Source of the DNA: Pseudomonas crudilactis
GTDB taxonomy: Bacteria; Pseudomonadota; Gammaproteobacteria; Pseudomonadales; Pseudomonadaceae
Length of the DNA stretch: 64,000 bases
Direction: 5' to 3'
NCBI RefSeq assembly: GCF_013433315.1
Contig: NZ_WXVV01000004.1
Span: forward strand, 214,617 to 278,616
In this document: in pieces, positions 27,691 through 36,353 of the stretch
Layout: the number at the start of each line of letters is the position of its first letter
Numbering within the stretch: the first letter of the stretch is position 1
Notes under the pieces: model-generated
What the model was told of the DNA's origin: nothing
What the model saw: the letters and a program-made list of their open reading frames with translations, nothing else
Databases searched by the model: none
Translations under genes and position numbers: made by a program

Positions 27691-27776
27691 GGCCCCTTCG
27701 CGAGCAAGCTCGCTCCCACATTGGATGTGTGTCGTACACAACTCCCTGTGGGAGCGAGCTTGCTCGCGAAGGGGCC
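27691..27776. repeat. REP doublet, perfect 30-bp arms
   Basis: Arms at 27691-27720 and 27747-27776 are perfect inverted copies, including the outer ggccccttc/gaaggggcc. It lies unusually close (34 bp) to the LysR start, within the divergent promoter region. Confidence 0.85.
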
Positions 27777-27809
27777 AGCCCGAACACCCTAAAACCAGAG
27801 GCCACCCTC

Positions 27810-28691
27810 ATGCACTTCGACCTCACCGACCTGCGCCTCTACCTGCACATCCTCGACACCGGCAACATCACCGCCGGCGCAGCCCGCAGCCATTTATCCC
27901 TGGCCGCCGCCAGCGCCAGAATCCGCGCCATGGAAGCCTCGCTTGGCGTCGATTTTCTTGAGCGCGGCCGCCGTGGCGTCACACCGACGGCCGCCGGAAA
28001 GGCGCTGGCCCAGCACGCGCGCATCCTCCTGCAACAGGCCGAACGCCTGCAGCAGGATCTGGCCGACTATGCCCAAGGCGTCAAAGGTCAGGTGCGTTTG
28101 CTATGCAACACCACGGCGATCACCGAATACCTGCCGGAAGTACTCGCGGACTTCCTGCGCGATCATCCCAATCTCGACATCGACTTGCAGGAACTGCCCA
28201 GCGCGCGCATCACTCACGCCTTGCGCCAGGGCGCGGCGGACCTGGGGATCGTCTCCGATGCGGTCGACACCCACGGCCTGCAAACCCGACCCTTTCGCGA
28301 TGATCCATTGGTGCTGATCCTGCCCCCCGAGCATGTTTTGGCGAGTCAGGCGTCGCTGACGTTTGGTGAAACCCTGGCGCACGACTACGTGGCGCTTGGC
28401 AGCCACAGCGCGCTGGCGATTCACTTGGAGGAACAAGCGCTGCACATCGGCCAGCGCATGTCGATCCGGATCCGTGCCGATGGCTTCGAGGCCGTCATGC
28501 GCATGGTGGCGCGAGGTGCGGGGCTGGCCATCGTGCCCAAGGTGGCCATCGAGCGCTGGGCGGCGGTGCACTCGATAACGTGCCGGCCGCTGGACGAAGT
28601 CTGGGCCCATCGCACTCTGCAATTGTGCGCGCGGGACTTCGACCACCTGCCCGGTTACGCCCGGGCCTTGTTTGATGCGCTGGTGCCTTGA
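27810..28691 (+). CDS. LysR-family transcriptional regulator
   Basis: 293 residues from the ATG at 27810. HTH LHILDTGNITAGAARSHLSLAAASARIRAMEASLG at the N terminus, then an effector-binding domain from about residue 90 (GQVRLLCNTTAITEYLP). The C-terminal half carries ARGAGLAIVPKVA. It is divergent from the TauE-like transporter and 55 bases upstream of a flavodoxin-fold oxidoreductase, so either could be its target. Confidence 0.9.
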   Translation: MHFDLTDLRLYLHILDTGNITAGAARSHLSLAAASARIRAMEASLGVDFLERGRRGVTPTAAGKALAQHARILLQQAERLQQDLADYAQGVKGQVRLLCNTTAITEYLPEVLADFLRDHPNLDIDLQELPSARITHALRQGAADLGIVSDAVDTHGLQTRPFRDDPLVLILPPEHVLASQASLTFGETLAHDYVALGSHSALAIHLEEQALHIGQRMSIRIRADGFEAVMRMVARGAGLAIVPKVAIERWAAVHSITCRPLDEVWAHRTLQLCARDFDHLPGYARALFDALVP

Positions 28692-28746
28692 CTCTACCGC
28701 TAGGGGCAGACTCTATCCTGTGCGCTTCATTTCAGGAGTACACACA

Positions 28747-29322
28747 ATGAGCAAACGAATGCTCGTGATACTGGGTCACCCCTCCACCGACAGCTTTTGC
28801 GGGGCATTGAGTGAGACTTACGTTCAGGCCGCCAAGGACGCCGGGCATGACGTGCGGCTGCTGCGTCTGGATGCGCTGGAGTTCGACCCGGTCCTGCACG
28901 AAGGCTACAACAAGGTGCAGCCACTGGAGCCGGACCTGCTGCAAGCGCAGGCCGATATCACCTGGGCCGAGCACCTGACATTCGTCTATCCGATCTGGTG
29001 GGGCGGGATTCCGGCGCTGTTGAAAGGCTTCGTCGACCGGATTTTCCTGCCGGGTTTCGCCTTCAAATATCGCGAAGGCAAAGCCTTCCCCGACAAGCTG
29101 CTCAAGGGCCGCACCGCGCATTTGCTGGTGACCATGGACACGCCGTACTGGTACTACAAATGGATCTATGGGATGCCGGGGCTGAATCAGATGCGCAAGA
29201 CCACGCTGGAATTCTGCGGCATCAAGCCACTGAAGACGCTGACCTTCGGGCCGATCCTTGGCTCCAAGCCAAACCAGCGCGATGCCTGGCTGGAAAAGGC
29301 GCGCGTGACCGCCGCCGTCTAG
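28747..29322 (+). CDS. NAD(P)H-dependent flavodoxin-fold oxidoreductase (NQO/KefF-like)
   Basis: 191 residues, preceded by AGGAG at about 28735-28739. ILGHPSTDSFCGALSETY at the N terminus and VYPIWWGGIPALLKGFVDRIFLPGFAF (about 82-107) are the FMN/FAD-binding and nicotinamide motifs of the NQO1/KefF family. It probably reduces quinones or electrophiles in the cytoplasm. It follows a LysR gene on the same strand and precedes a MerR gene, consistent with a stress-response setting. Confidence 0.88.
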   Translation: MSKRMLVILGHPSTDSFCGALSETYVQAAKDAGHDVRLLRLDALEFDPVLHEGYNKVQPLEPDLLQAQADITWAEHLTFVYPIWWGGIPALLKGFVDRIFLPGFAFKYREGKAFPDKLLKGRTAHLLVTMDTPYWYYKWIYGMPGLNQMRKTTLEFCGIKPLKTLTFGPILGSKPNQRDAWLEKARVTAAV

Positions 29323-29521
29323 GGTTTTCCAGCCGCCTCAACTGACGGCGCACCCGCCGCCGTCAGTGCCTCTTCGGGTTCCCTTCACGAGCCCGTCCGT
29401 CGCCTGTGCACGTCATTTACGCGCAGTTGCAATTTTCCGATGGTATTGGACATATAATCGCCGTCGATCCGGCATGACGCCTGATCGCGCTACGCTATGT
29501 TTGACCATCGAGACGGACCTT

Positions 29522-29932
29522 ATGTATATCGGCAAAGCCGCCCAGCTGTCGGGCACCACAGTCAAAAGCATTCGCCATTACGAAGAAATCGGCCTATTGC
29601 CAGAGCCCAAGCGTGAAGGCAAATACCGCATCTACAGCCAGCAAAGTGTCGAGGTGTTGACGTTCATCAAGTGCGCCCAGCAACTGGGTTTCAAGCTCAA
29701 AGAGCTGCAGGTGATCCTCAACAACTACCGCGGCGACGAATTCCCATGGGACATGGCGCAACGAGCCATTGCCGAAAAAAAAGCCGAACTGGTGACCCAG
29801 ATCGGCGATTTGCAGCAGTTGCACGACGGCCTCGAAGCGTTCGAAAACAACCTCAACGATGCGCGACAGGAATGTCAGTTCGAGCGCATTGCCCGTTATG
29901 GCGAAAAAAACCCGGGCACTACCCTGAACTGA
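29522..29932 (+). CDS. MerR-family transcriptional regulator
   Basis: 136 residues from the ATG at 29522. The MerR winged-helix block YIGKAAQLSGTTVKSIRHYEEIGLLPEP is followed by a dimerising coiled coil (about 80-118). Metal-binding cysteines of CueR/ZntR type are absent; a lone Cys near the end is not a pair. It may respond to an organic or oxidative signal through the oxidoreductase just upstream. It converges on the export end of the large biosynthetic run, but nothing shows that it controls it. Confidence 0.88.
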   Translation: MYIGKAAQLSGTTVKSIRHYEEIGLLPEPKREGKYRIYSQQSVEVLTFIKCAQQLGFKLKELQVILNNYRGDEFPWDMAQRAIAEKKAELVTQIGDLQQLHDGLEAFENNLNDARQECQFERIARYGEKNPGTTLN

Positions 29933-29951
29933 AAACCCTGCTGCGCCGCAT

Positions 29952-29992
29952 GACCGGGTTCGCCTGTCGTCTCAGGGCAGGCGCGCCCGGTC
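29952..29992. terminator. Long hairpin between convergent merR-like and RND genes
   Basis: GACCGGG (29952-29958) pairs with CCCGGTC (29986-29992), and CGCCTG (29961-29966) with CAGGCG (29978-29983). There is no clear T-run, so terminator function is only likely from position. Confidence 0.45.
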
Positions 29993-30001
29993 GTTGGCGA
30001 G

Positions 30002-32623
30002 TCAGCCCGGTACCGCCTCCCCTTCTGTGCGCAGCGCTTGAACCGGCGCATGCACCGGCGTAATCGCCGCAAAGAACCACGGCGATACCAGCGTCACCAG
30101 GACAATGGTCATGACCCCGCTGGAAAACAGCGCCATCGCCACCAATGCGCCGAGATCGACAATCGGCTTGAAGTCGGAAAACAGCAGCGCCATGAAGCCC
30201 ACGGAGAAGATCACCACGTTGATCACCGTCGAACGGCCGACGCTGTGCATCGCCTGCAAGATAGCCGCGTCGATCTCAATGCCCTGCTGCACCAGCAACT
30301 TGATGCGCGACAGCAGGTGCACCGCGTAATCCACCACGCCGACCACCAGGAACGTCACCAGCGTCGTGCCGATGTTCAGCTCAATGCCGAACAGGAACAT
30401 GAAGCCATAGACCGTCACTGACGTGGTCAGCAAGGTCAGCATGCCGAGCACCCCGAGGCGCACCGATTTGAGCCAGTACATCATCATCAGCGTGACGACC
30501 AGCAAGGCCAGGGAAAAACTCAGCACCTGGCCCTGAGTGATTTCCTGCAACACCCCGGTCCAGATCAACGGCGTGCCGGCGTGGGTCACTTCCAGGTTGG
30601 CCGGTTTGTTGACCAGCAACCAGGCATCGAGGCGGTCGAGCATGCCCTGATAGTCGCTGGCGACCGACGAGGTCATGGTGTACAGGGTCAAGGCCTTGGA
30701 AAAATCGGCGTTGAGCACGTTGTTCAGGTCCGAACCGCCACCGTTCTCGAACAGCATCACGTGCTGCTCGATCAGCGAATTGCCCGGCACTTCAAACTGC
30801 TCGACCTGCCCGTCGTCATTGACCGAGGTGACCTTCTCCACGGCATTCGGCACCCGCAGATACTCCGGGTTCATGTCGTTGAGCACCAGGTTCATGCGCT
30901 TGACGTACGTGGCCAGCGAGTAGCCGTAACTGACGTTCGGTTGCTGCTTGATGAAGTGGTCGAGCTTGTCGATGAACTGCACCACTTCGGTGGTCAGCAC
31001 GCCGCGCGGCTCTTTGCTGTCGATCGCGATCCAGCCCGGCGCCGTGCCCGCTACTTTGGCGTGGTTGATGAACTGATCCGACACGCGAATGTGGCTTTCC
31101 GGCTTGAAGTAAGCAATGCCGGAGTCTTCGATATCGACGCGGAAGGTGAACACGGTGGCCAGTGCCAGCAGCGGCAGAATGACCATCAGGATCGGTTTGC
31201 GAAAGCGGATCATCCAGGCACAGAACGCCACCAGATACCGCGAGATGATCGATTCCTTGTGTACTTCAGCCTTGGCCTGCTGCGGCTGATCCTTGCCCCA
31301 GATCGCGATCCACGCCGGAATCAGCAGCAGCGAAATGATTAACGCTGCCGTCAGACCGATCGACATGAACACGCCGAAATTGCGGATGCTGACAATGTTG
31401 TTGGTGGTGGAAATCATGAACGTGGCGATGGTCGTCACGGTCGTCAACACCACCGGCACCACCATCAGACGCTGGGTTTCACGGTTGGCCTCACGATTGC
31501 TCTTGCCCGCGTTTTTCTGCTCGTAATATTCAGCCATCACGTGGATCGCATCGGAGCAGCAAATGGTGAAGAGGAACACCGGCAGCACACTGGTCAACAG
31601 GTCGAACGGCACCCGCAACAGCGCCATCAGGCCCAAGGTCCAGATGGTGCAGAACAGAATGTTGAACAGCGGCAGCAGCACGCCCAGTGGTTTGCGGAAG
31701 AAGAAAATCAGCAGCAAGGTAATCAGCAAAAACACGATCGGGAACAGCACGGCCAGGTCGTGATCGATGATCTCCTGCTGCGCGGCGATGAAGATCGGCA
31801 TGCCGGCAATGAAGATTTCGTCCTTGTACTCGGGGTGCTCGGCCTGATATTGCGCGACGATGCCGCGCACGATCTGATAGGCGCGCAATTGCGCCTGAGC
31901 GTCGTCCTGCTTGGTGCCAAGTTCGGCCACCAGCATCGCGACTTTCTTGTCCTTGGACACCACCCCGTCGACCATCAATTCGTTGCCCATGATCTGCGAC
32001 TCGACCAGCGCCGGGTCCATGTCATAGGCATTCAGGGTTTTGTGGATCAACAGCTCGCCGTCGTCGGTCAGGACGATGTTTTCCAGGTCGCCCATCGAGG
32101 CCATTTCGCGGATCGGGTTGATCCGCTCGGCGAGAAAGGTCAGGAACAGCTGATCATGGGAATCCCAGTTTTGACTCTGGGCATGATCACGCAAGGCCTT
32201 GGCGTTAGCGTAATCGTTCTGCGAAAAACCGCCGTCGAGAATGTCCCGGGTCAACAACTGCGCACGGCTGTCGTCTGCATGCCGGGCGACGATCTGTGCC
32301 AACTGCTCCTTGTCGGCATCGTTGGCCAGAATCATCTTGCGCACTGATTGCGACATCGAAAACAGTGCGTTGAGCGTCGATTTGTTGAACACCGTTTGCG
32401 GGTTGTTCAGCGCCACCATGACCGAGTCGAACGTGCCGGTGAATTCACCCTGCAAATCGATGATGGTCTTGCGCGCCGGGTGGCTTTCCTTGAGCAGATA
32501 AGGGTTGGTGTCGGACACCAGCGCGCCCAGCGTATAAGTGAAATACGCCGTAATCGCCACCAGCAGGAAAACAATCGCCCGCGCATAGCGCTCGACGAAA
32601 TTCAGATATCTTTCCATGATCAT
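30002..32623 (-). CDS. RND-family (MMPL/HAE3-like) exporter permease
   Basis: 873 residues; ATG at 32623 or 32617 (MIM). One helix at about 13-35, a large periplasmic domain to about 285, five helices (290-445), another helix near 475-495, a second periplasmic domain to about 700, and five more helices to 860: the 12-TM RND plan in the shorter MMPL/HAE3 form without a membrane-fusion partner. SDAIHVMAEYYEQKN in the fourth region and DYAVHLLSRIKLL in the C-terminal helices are the expected motifs. It is the last gene of the polyketide-like run, 27 bases after the LolA-like gene, so it probably extracts the product from the inner membrane. Confidence 0.9.
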   Translation of the reverse strand: MIMERYLNFVERYARAIVFLLVAITAYFTYTLGALVSDTNPYLLKESHPARKTIIDLQGEFTGTFDSVMVALNNPQTVFNKSTLNALFSMSQSVRKMILANDADKEQLAQIVARHADDSRAQLLTRDILDGGFSQNDYANAKALRDHAQSQNWDSHDQLFLTFLAERINPIREMASMGDLENIVLTDDGELLIHKTLNAYDMDPALVESQIMGNELMVDGVVSKDKKVAMLVAELGTKQDDAQAQLRAYQIVRGIVAQYQAEHPEYKDEIFIAGMPIFIAAQQEIIDHDLAVLFPIVFLLITLLLIFFFRKPLGVLLPLFNILFCTIWTLGLMALLRVPFDLLTSVLPVFLFTICCSDAIHVMAEYYEQKNAGKSNREANRETQRLMVVPVVLTTVTTIATFMISTTNNIVSIRNFGVFMSIGLTAALIISLLLIPAWIAIWGKDQPQQAKAEVHKESIISRYLVAFCAWMIRFRKPILMVILPLLALATVFTFRVDIEDSGIAYFKPESHIRVSDQFINHAKVAGTAPGWIAIDSKEPRGVLTTEVVQFIDKLDHFIKQQPNVSYGYSLATYVKRMNLVLNDMNPEYLRVPNAVEKVTSVNDDGQVEQFEVPGNSLIEQHVMLFENGGGSDLNNVLNADFSKALTLYTMTSSVASDYQGMLDRLDAWLLVNKPANLEVTHAGTPLIWTGVLQEITQGQVLSFSLALLVVTLMMMYWLKSVRLGVLGMLTLLTTSVTVYGFMFLFGIELNIGTTLVTFLVVGVVDYAVHLLSRIKLLVQQGIEIDAAILQAMHSVGRSTVINVVIFSVGFMALLFSDFKPIVDLGALVAMALFSSGVMTIVLVTLVSPWFFAAITPVHAPVQALRTEGEAVPG

Positions 32624-32650
32624 GCGGTTCCAGGTCGTCGGGGTCGGCGC

Positions 32651-33487
32651 TTAGCGGGCAGACACGGCAAAGTCCGGCAGGTCACCGGTTTTCAGCCCGC
32701 GTTTGATGGCGGTCTGGGTGAAGAGGCGGTCTTCCAGAGAGACGTTGTACTGCAACTGGTTGAAGCGCATTTCCGAACGCGTGCCGTCGATGAAGTGCTC
32801 GGTTTCACTGAGCACGATGCTGTCGATCGAGTCGATGGTCGCGACTTTCTGCGTGCGCATCTGCTTGATCAGCACACCTTTGACGTCGAAGAAATCCTGA
32901 CGCATGACCAGGAAATTCTGCTTGTCGATCCACACCTTCAGCTTGTTGTAACCAGTCTTGGCCAGCACTTCGGGGGACGCCGGTTCGCGCTCGATCACGT
33001 AGCAGTCGCGGCCCTTGATCTGTTCTTCGCCGACGAGTTTCTGCGAATAGTCTTTGACGCGGATCTTGTCCAGGTCGGCGTACGAATACTCACTGCCCAT
33101 GAACGAGCCGCGCTTGTCGGTGGTGGAGATGCGGCGGGTCTGGCGGCTGACTGGCAGGTACATCCACTGGCTGTCTTCCAGGCCGAGGGTTTCGTGGGGG
33201 TTTTCGATGTGAAAGGCCACGTCACGGACGTCAGTCGGCGCGGAAAAGTACATGCTGAACTTGTCGCTGTCCGGGTAATCCTTTTGCAGGTAGGTGAACT
33301 CGCGAACGCGGGTATTGCCTTTCTTGTCATGCAGGATCAGCGAAACCTGGGACATGAAGCTGTTCCCGTCATTGCGATCGCGTACCTGACGGATGATCTC
33401 ATCGGCATTGCCAGCCTCGGCGGCACTGGCGCAGGCGCTACCGAGGATCAATGCGGCGGTGGTCAGACTTTTCAAAAACGGCAACAT
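32651..33487 (-). CDS. LolA/LolB-like periplasmic carrier (outer membrane lipoprotein-sorting family)
   Basis: 278 residues from the ATG at 33485-33487, with a signal peptide ending near ASA-AEAG (about residue 23). The body (IIRQVRDRNDGNSFMSQVSLILHD, then MYLPVSRQTRRIS, and YSYADLDKI) is that of PF17131, LolA-fold proteins usually encoded next to RND/MMPL exporters. The concave barrel should shield a lipid during transit through the periplasm. Its place between a barrel protein and the exporter makes a three-part transport path likely. Confidence 0.87.
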   Translation of the reverse strand: MLPFLKSLTTAALILGSACASAAEAGNADEIIRQVRDRNDGNSFMSQVSLILHDKKGNTRVREFTYLQKDYPDSDKFSMYFSAPTDVRDVAFHIENPHETLGLEDSQWMYLPVSRQTRRISTTDKRGSFMGSEYSYADLDKIRVKDYSQKLVGEEQIKGRDCYVIEREPASPEVLAKTGYNKLKVWIDKQNFLVMRQDFFDVKGVLIKQMRTQKVATIDSIDSIVLSETEHFIDGTRSEMRFNQLQYNVSLEDRLFTQTAIKRGLKTGDLPDFAVSAR

Positions 33488-33544
33488 AACAACTTCCTTT
33501 TCGTTGGATGAGTGCACCTGCGCGAGCGCGGCAGGCGTGATGGG

Positions 33545-34843
33545 TCAGAACAGATAACCGGCCGACAGCCGCACTTGATCGCGCTTGCTGTACTCGCCAA
33601 AAGACCTGTCGGGTTTGCCGAAGAACACATCCACTTCCAGGCCGAGCTTGATGTAGTCCACCGGCTTGTAGGTGAAGATGCCTTGCAGCAAGGCGTTGTC
33701 CTGAAACGGTGGTGAGGCAGCAGCGACCAGACGACTCTTGAGGCGGTCCTGCCAATGGGTGCCTTCGGCCGACAGGGTGAACAGCGGTTCGCGTTTGTCC
33801 TGCAACATGCCGTCCTGCCAGTCGAGCAACACCTGCTCCTGCCATTGCGCGGAGATCAGCCAGTCGCGCAACAGGTAGTCGACACCCAGCAGTGACTTGA
33901 CCATAGGCGTGCTGTCCGCACCGTAGGCACGCGTCGGATTGGTCACGCGCCAGTTGTCGAAATACGCCACCTCGCTGCGCACCACGATGCTGTGCCCGGC
34001 GTCGATCGCCAGCCCGGCACCGCCCATGGTGTAACGGGGAAACTGCCGTTCCAGCCGCGTACGGCCGTCGTCGGCGAGGCCTTCGACCGCGTACACCGGG
34101 TCCTGCTGACGCGCGCTCAAGGCGACAAAACTGGTGTCCACCGCGCCGATCCGGCCGTTGGCGCTCAGGCCATAGGAATAGCCCTTGTCGCCGTCATAGC
34201 CGGGCTTGGAGTCGAGCAGGAAATACTGCGGGTCCGGCGTAGCAAACAGTGGCGCGGCAAATTCACTGCCCTCAACCGGCGCCTGGTTTTTCACGAAGTC
34301 AGTGATCCACAGCGCCTCCAGTTCCCACTCGCCCACCGGTTGCGCAAAACGCACCATGGGCACGGCGATGCGGCTGTCTTCGAGCAGCGGCGTCAGACCG
34401 TCGCGATAGTCCAGCGGGTTGATCTGATCGAGCACGCGCAATTCATCCGCGCGGCCCCAGACCACTTGCTGCCAGCCCACCGTCACTTCGCCGTCACCCA
34501 GCGAATGACCAACGTAGAGGTGCCGCCAATCGGCGTCGAAACGGTACTTGTCTCGCGCCCGTTCGCTGTACGGATTGTTGCCGTCATAGCGCGCGTCGTA
34601 ACGCACACGACCCTTGGCTTTGTAGTACCCACCCTCCCAGTTGTCTTCCAGGTTGGCTTTGAAATACACGGCTTTTTGCGTGACCTGATCGTCGCCGTGC
34701 AGACGCATGGCCGTGGCCACACCGACTTCACCGTCGGCGTAATCGGGCTTCAGATCAGCGACGGTAAATTCGGCCATCGCGGCGGGCGCAGCCATGCACG
34801 CCCACACCGCACCCACAATGTGACTGTTGTGAAATCGAAGCAT
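33545..34843 (-). CDS. Outer-membrane beta-barrel protein (DUF1302-like)
   Basis: 432 residues with a signal peptide (cleavage near AMA-EF, residue 24). The mature part alternates hydrophobic and polar residues, carries WQQVVWGRADELRVLDQINPLDYRDG, a motif shared with DUF1302 proteins, and ends in SAGYLF, a C-terminal Phe suited to BamA. It starts two bases after the SDR stop, so it is translationally close to the biosynthetic genes. It may be the outer-membrane exit or receptor for the product. It is shorter than the DUF1302 gene at 7.4-9.3 kb. Confidence 0.8.
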   Translation of the reverse strand: MLRFHNSHIVGAVWACMAAPAAMAEFTVADLKPDYADGEVGVATAMRLHGDDQVTQKAVYFKANLEDNWEGGYYKAKGRVRYDARYDGNNPYSERARDKYRFDADWRHLYVGHSLGDGEVTVGWQQVVWGRADELRVLDQINPLDYRDGLTPLLEDSRIAVPMVRFAQPVGEWELEALWITDFVKNQAPVEGSEFAAPLFATPDPQYFLLDSKPGYDGDKGYSYGLSANGRIGAVDTSFVALSARQQDPVYAVEGLADDGRTRLERQFPRYTMGGAGLAIDAGHSIVVRSEVAYFDNWRVTNPTRAYGADSTPMVKSLLGVDYLLRDWLISAQWQEQVLLDWQDGMLQDKREPLFTLSAEGTHWQDRLKSRLVAAASPPFQDNALLQGIFTYKPVDYIKLGLEVDVFFGKPDRSFGEYSKRDQVRLSAGYLF

Positions 34844-34845
34844 CG

Positions 34846-35610
34846 CTACATTCCCAACCCGACACCGCCATCGATCACCAGACTCTGCGCGGTCACCCCG
34901 CCAGCCTCGGGGCTGGCCAGGTAACGCACCATCGCCGCCACTTCTTCGCTCTGGATGAAACGGCGCATCGGCAGTTTCTTCTTCGCGTTGCGCACGATCT
35001 GTTCCTGGGTCAAACCGGCAATTGCCGCTTGCGTCGCCAGTTCACCCTGCAACATCGGCGTATCGATCCACGCTGGCAGAATCGCGTTGACGGTGATCTG
35101 CCGCGAAGCGAGATCCAGCGCCAGCGCCTTGGTCATGCCGACGATGCCGTGTTTGGACGCGCAGTACGCGGTGTTGCGCACCTTGCCGGCACGACCGAGG
35201 ATCGACGACATGTTGATGATCCGCCCACGGTCGGGCATCAGCGCCAGACACAACGAGGTCACGTAGAACGTGCCATTGAGGTTGACCGAAATCACCTTGT
35301 GCCAGTTGTGCAGATCTTCCGGTTCGTTCTCGTTGCAGATGCCGGCGCTGTTGACCAGCACATCGACGTATTCGACTTGCGAACCGAGGGTTTTAAAGAA
35401 CGCTTGCATGGCCGGCAGGTCGGCAATGTTCGCCGCGTGGGTTTCGACCCGCGCCTTGATTTGCTCCTGTTGCTCATCGACCCAGCTCTGCAGTTCGGCC
35501 AGATCGAGATCCAGCAGGATCAAGCGATTGTCGGCGTCGGCGGCAAAGTTCTCGGCAACCGCGCGGCCGATGCCTTTGGCCGCACCGGTGATCAGAATGG
35601 TCCGGCTCAT
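34846..35610 (-). CDS. SDR-family ketoreductase
   Basis: 254 residues, classical SDR: TGAAKGIG at 8-15, NSAG, NMSS serine region, and the catalytic YCASK. The C terminus ends in VIDGGVGLGM. It overlaps the upstream fabG-like gene by four bases. In context it would reduce a beta-keto or other carbonyl on the ACP-bound chain, or on the free product after the aminotransferase step. It is less FabG-like than its neighbour, so a separate substrate is plausible. Confidence 0.88.
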   Translation of the reverse strand: MSRTILITGAAKGIGRAVAENFAADADNRLILLDLDLAELQSWVDEQQEQIKARVETHAANIADLPAMQAFFKTLGSQVEYVDVLVNSAGICNENEPEDLHNWHKVISVNLNGTFYVTSLCLALMPDRGRIINMSSILGRAGKVRNTAYCASKHGIVGMTKALALDLASRQITVNAILPAWIDTPMLQGELATQAAIAGLTQEQIVRNAKKKLPMRRFIQSEEVAAMVRYLASPEAGGVTAQSLVIDGGVGLGM

Positions 35611-36344
35611 GGCATTTTCAACCCGCCGTTGACCGACAGGACCTCCCCGGTCAGGTACAAACCGCGATCGGCGAGGTACAGCACCGCTTCGGCGATTTCT
35701 TCCGGTTCGGCGTAGCGTTTGATCAACAGACGCGACTGGATTTCTTCTTCCTGACTGCCGATCAGCGCCGTACTCATCTCGGTCTTGACGATGCCCGGGG
35801 CGACCGCGTTGACGCGAATATTGCGTGGCGCCAGCTCCACCGCCAAGGCACGGGTCAACGATTCGACCCCGCCCTTGGCGGCGGCATAGTTGCTCTGCCC
35901 TTTGCCAGGCTTCTGCGCCGCCACCGAACTGATGTTAACGATGCAACCTTTGCGCTGGCGCAACATGCCCGGCACCACCTGCTGACAGCAGAGCATCGTG
36001 CCGATCAGGTTGGTCTGGATCACGTCGATCAGGTCACGCGACGACATCGTCGCCAGCAGACCGTCGCGGGTGATGCCGGCGTTGTTGACCAACAGATCGA
36101 TACGCTGAAAATGCTGATCGACCCGCTCGAAAAACGCCTTGATGCTGTCGCCGCTGCTGACATCGCACTGCAATGCCAGGCAATCGATCCCCGACGCCTG
36201 AACTTCATCGCGCAAGGTCATTGCCGCGACTTCATCGCGCACGTAACTGAACGCGATCTGATAACCCGCCCCGGCCAGGGCCAGGACAATCGCCCGACCG
36301 ATGCCACGACTGCCACCGGTCACCACTGCTACTTTATTCGGCAT
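35607..36344 (-). CDS. FabG-like 3-oxoacyl-ACP reductase
   Basis: 245 residues with TGGSRGIG (9-16), NNAGITRDGLL, the SNYAAAK catalytic stretch (Tyr/Lys four apart) and RVNAVAPGIVKTEM, all FabG signatures. It would reduce beta-ketoacyl-ACP with NADPH after each ketosynthase round. No dehydratase or enoyl reductase is encoded nearby, so either the primary FabZ/FabI supply those steps or the chain keeps hydroxyls. It starts ten bases after the aminotransferase-reductase gene. Confidence 0.9.
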   Translation of the reverse strand: MPNKVAVVTGGSRGIGRAIVLALAGAGYQIAFSYVRDEVAAMTLRDEVQASGIDCLALQCDVSSGDSIKAFFERVDQHFQRIDLLVNNAGITRDGLLATMSSRDLIDVIQTNLIGTMLCCQQVVPGMLRQRKGCIVNISSVAAQKPGKGQSNYAAAKGGVESLTRALAVELAPRNIRVNAVAPGIVKTEMSTALIGSQEEEIQSRLLIKRYAEPEEIAEAVLYLADRGLYLTGEVLSVNGGLKMP

Positions 36345-36353
36345 GACCGTTCC

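Noticed and set aside
5388..27776. CRISPR array from the many repeated palindromes
   Set aside because: The repeats are inverted REP doublets scattered between genes, not regularly spaced direct repeats.
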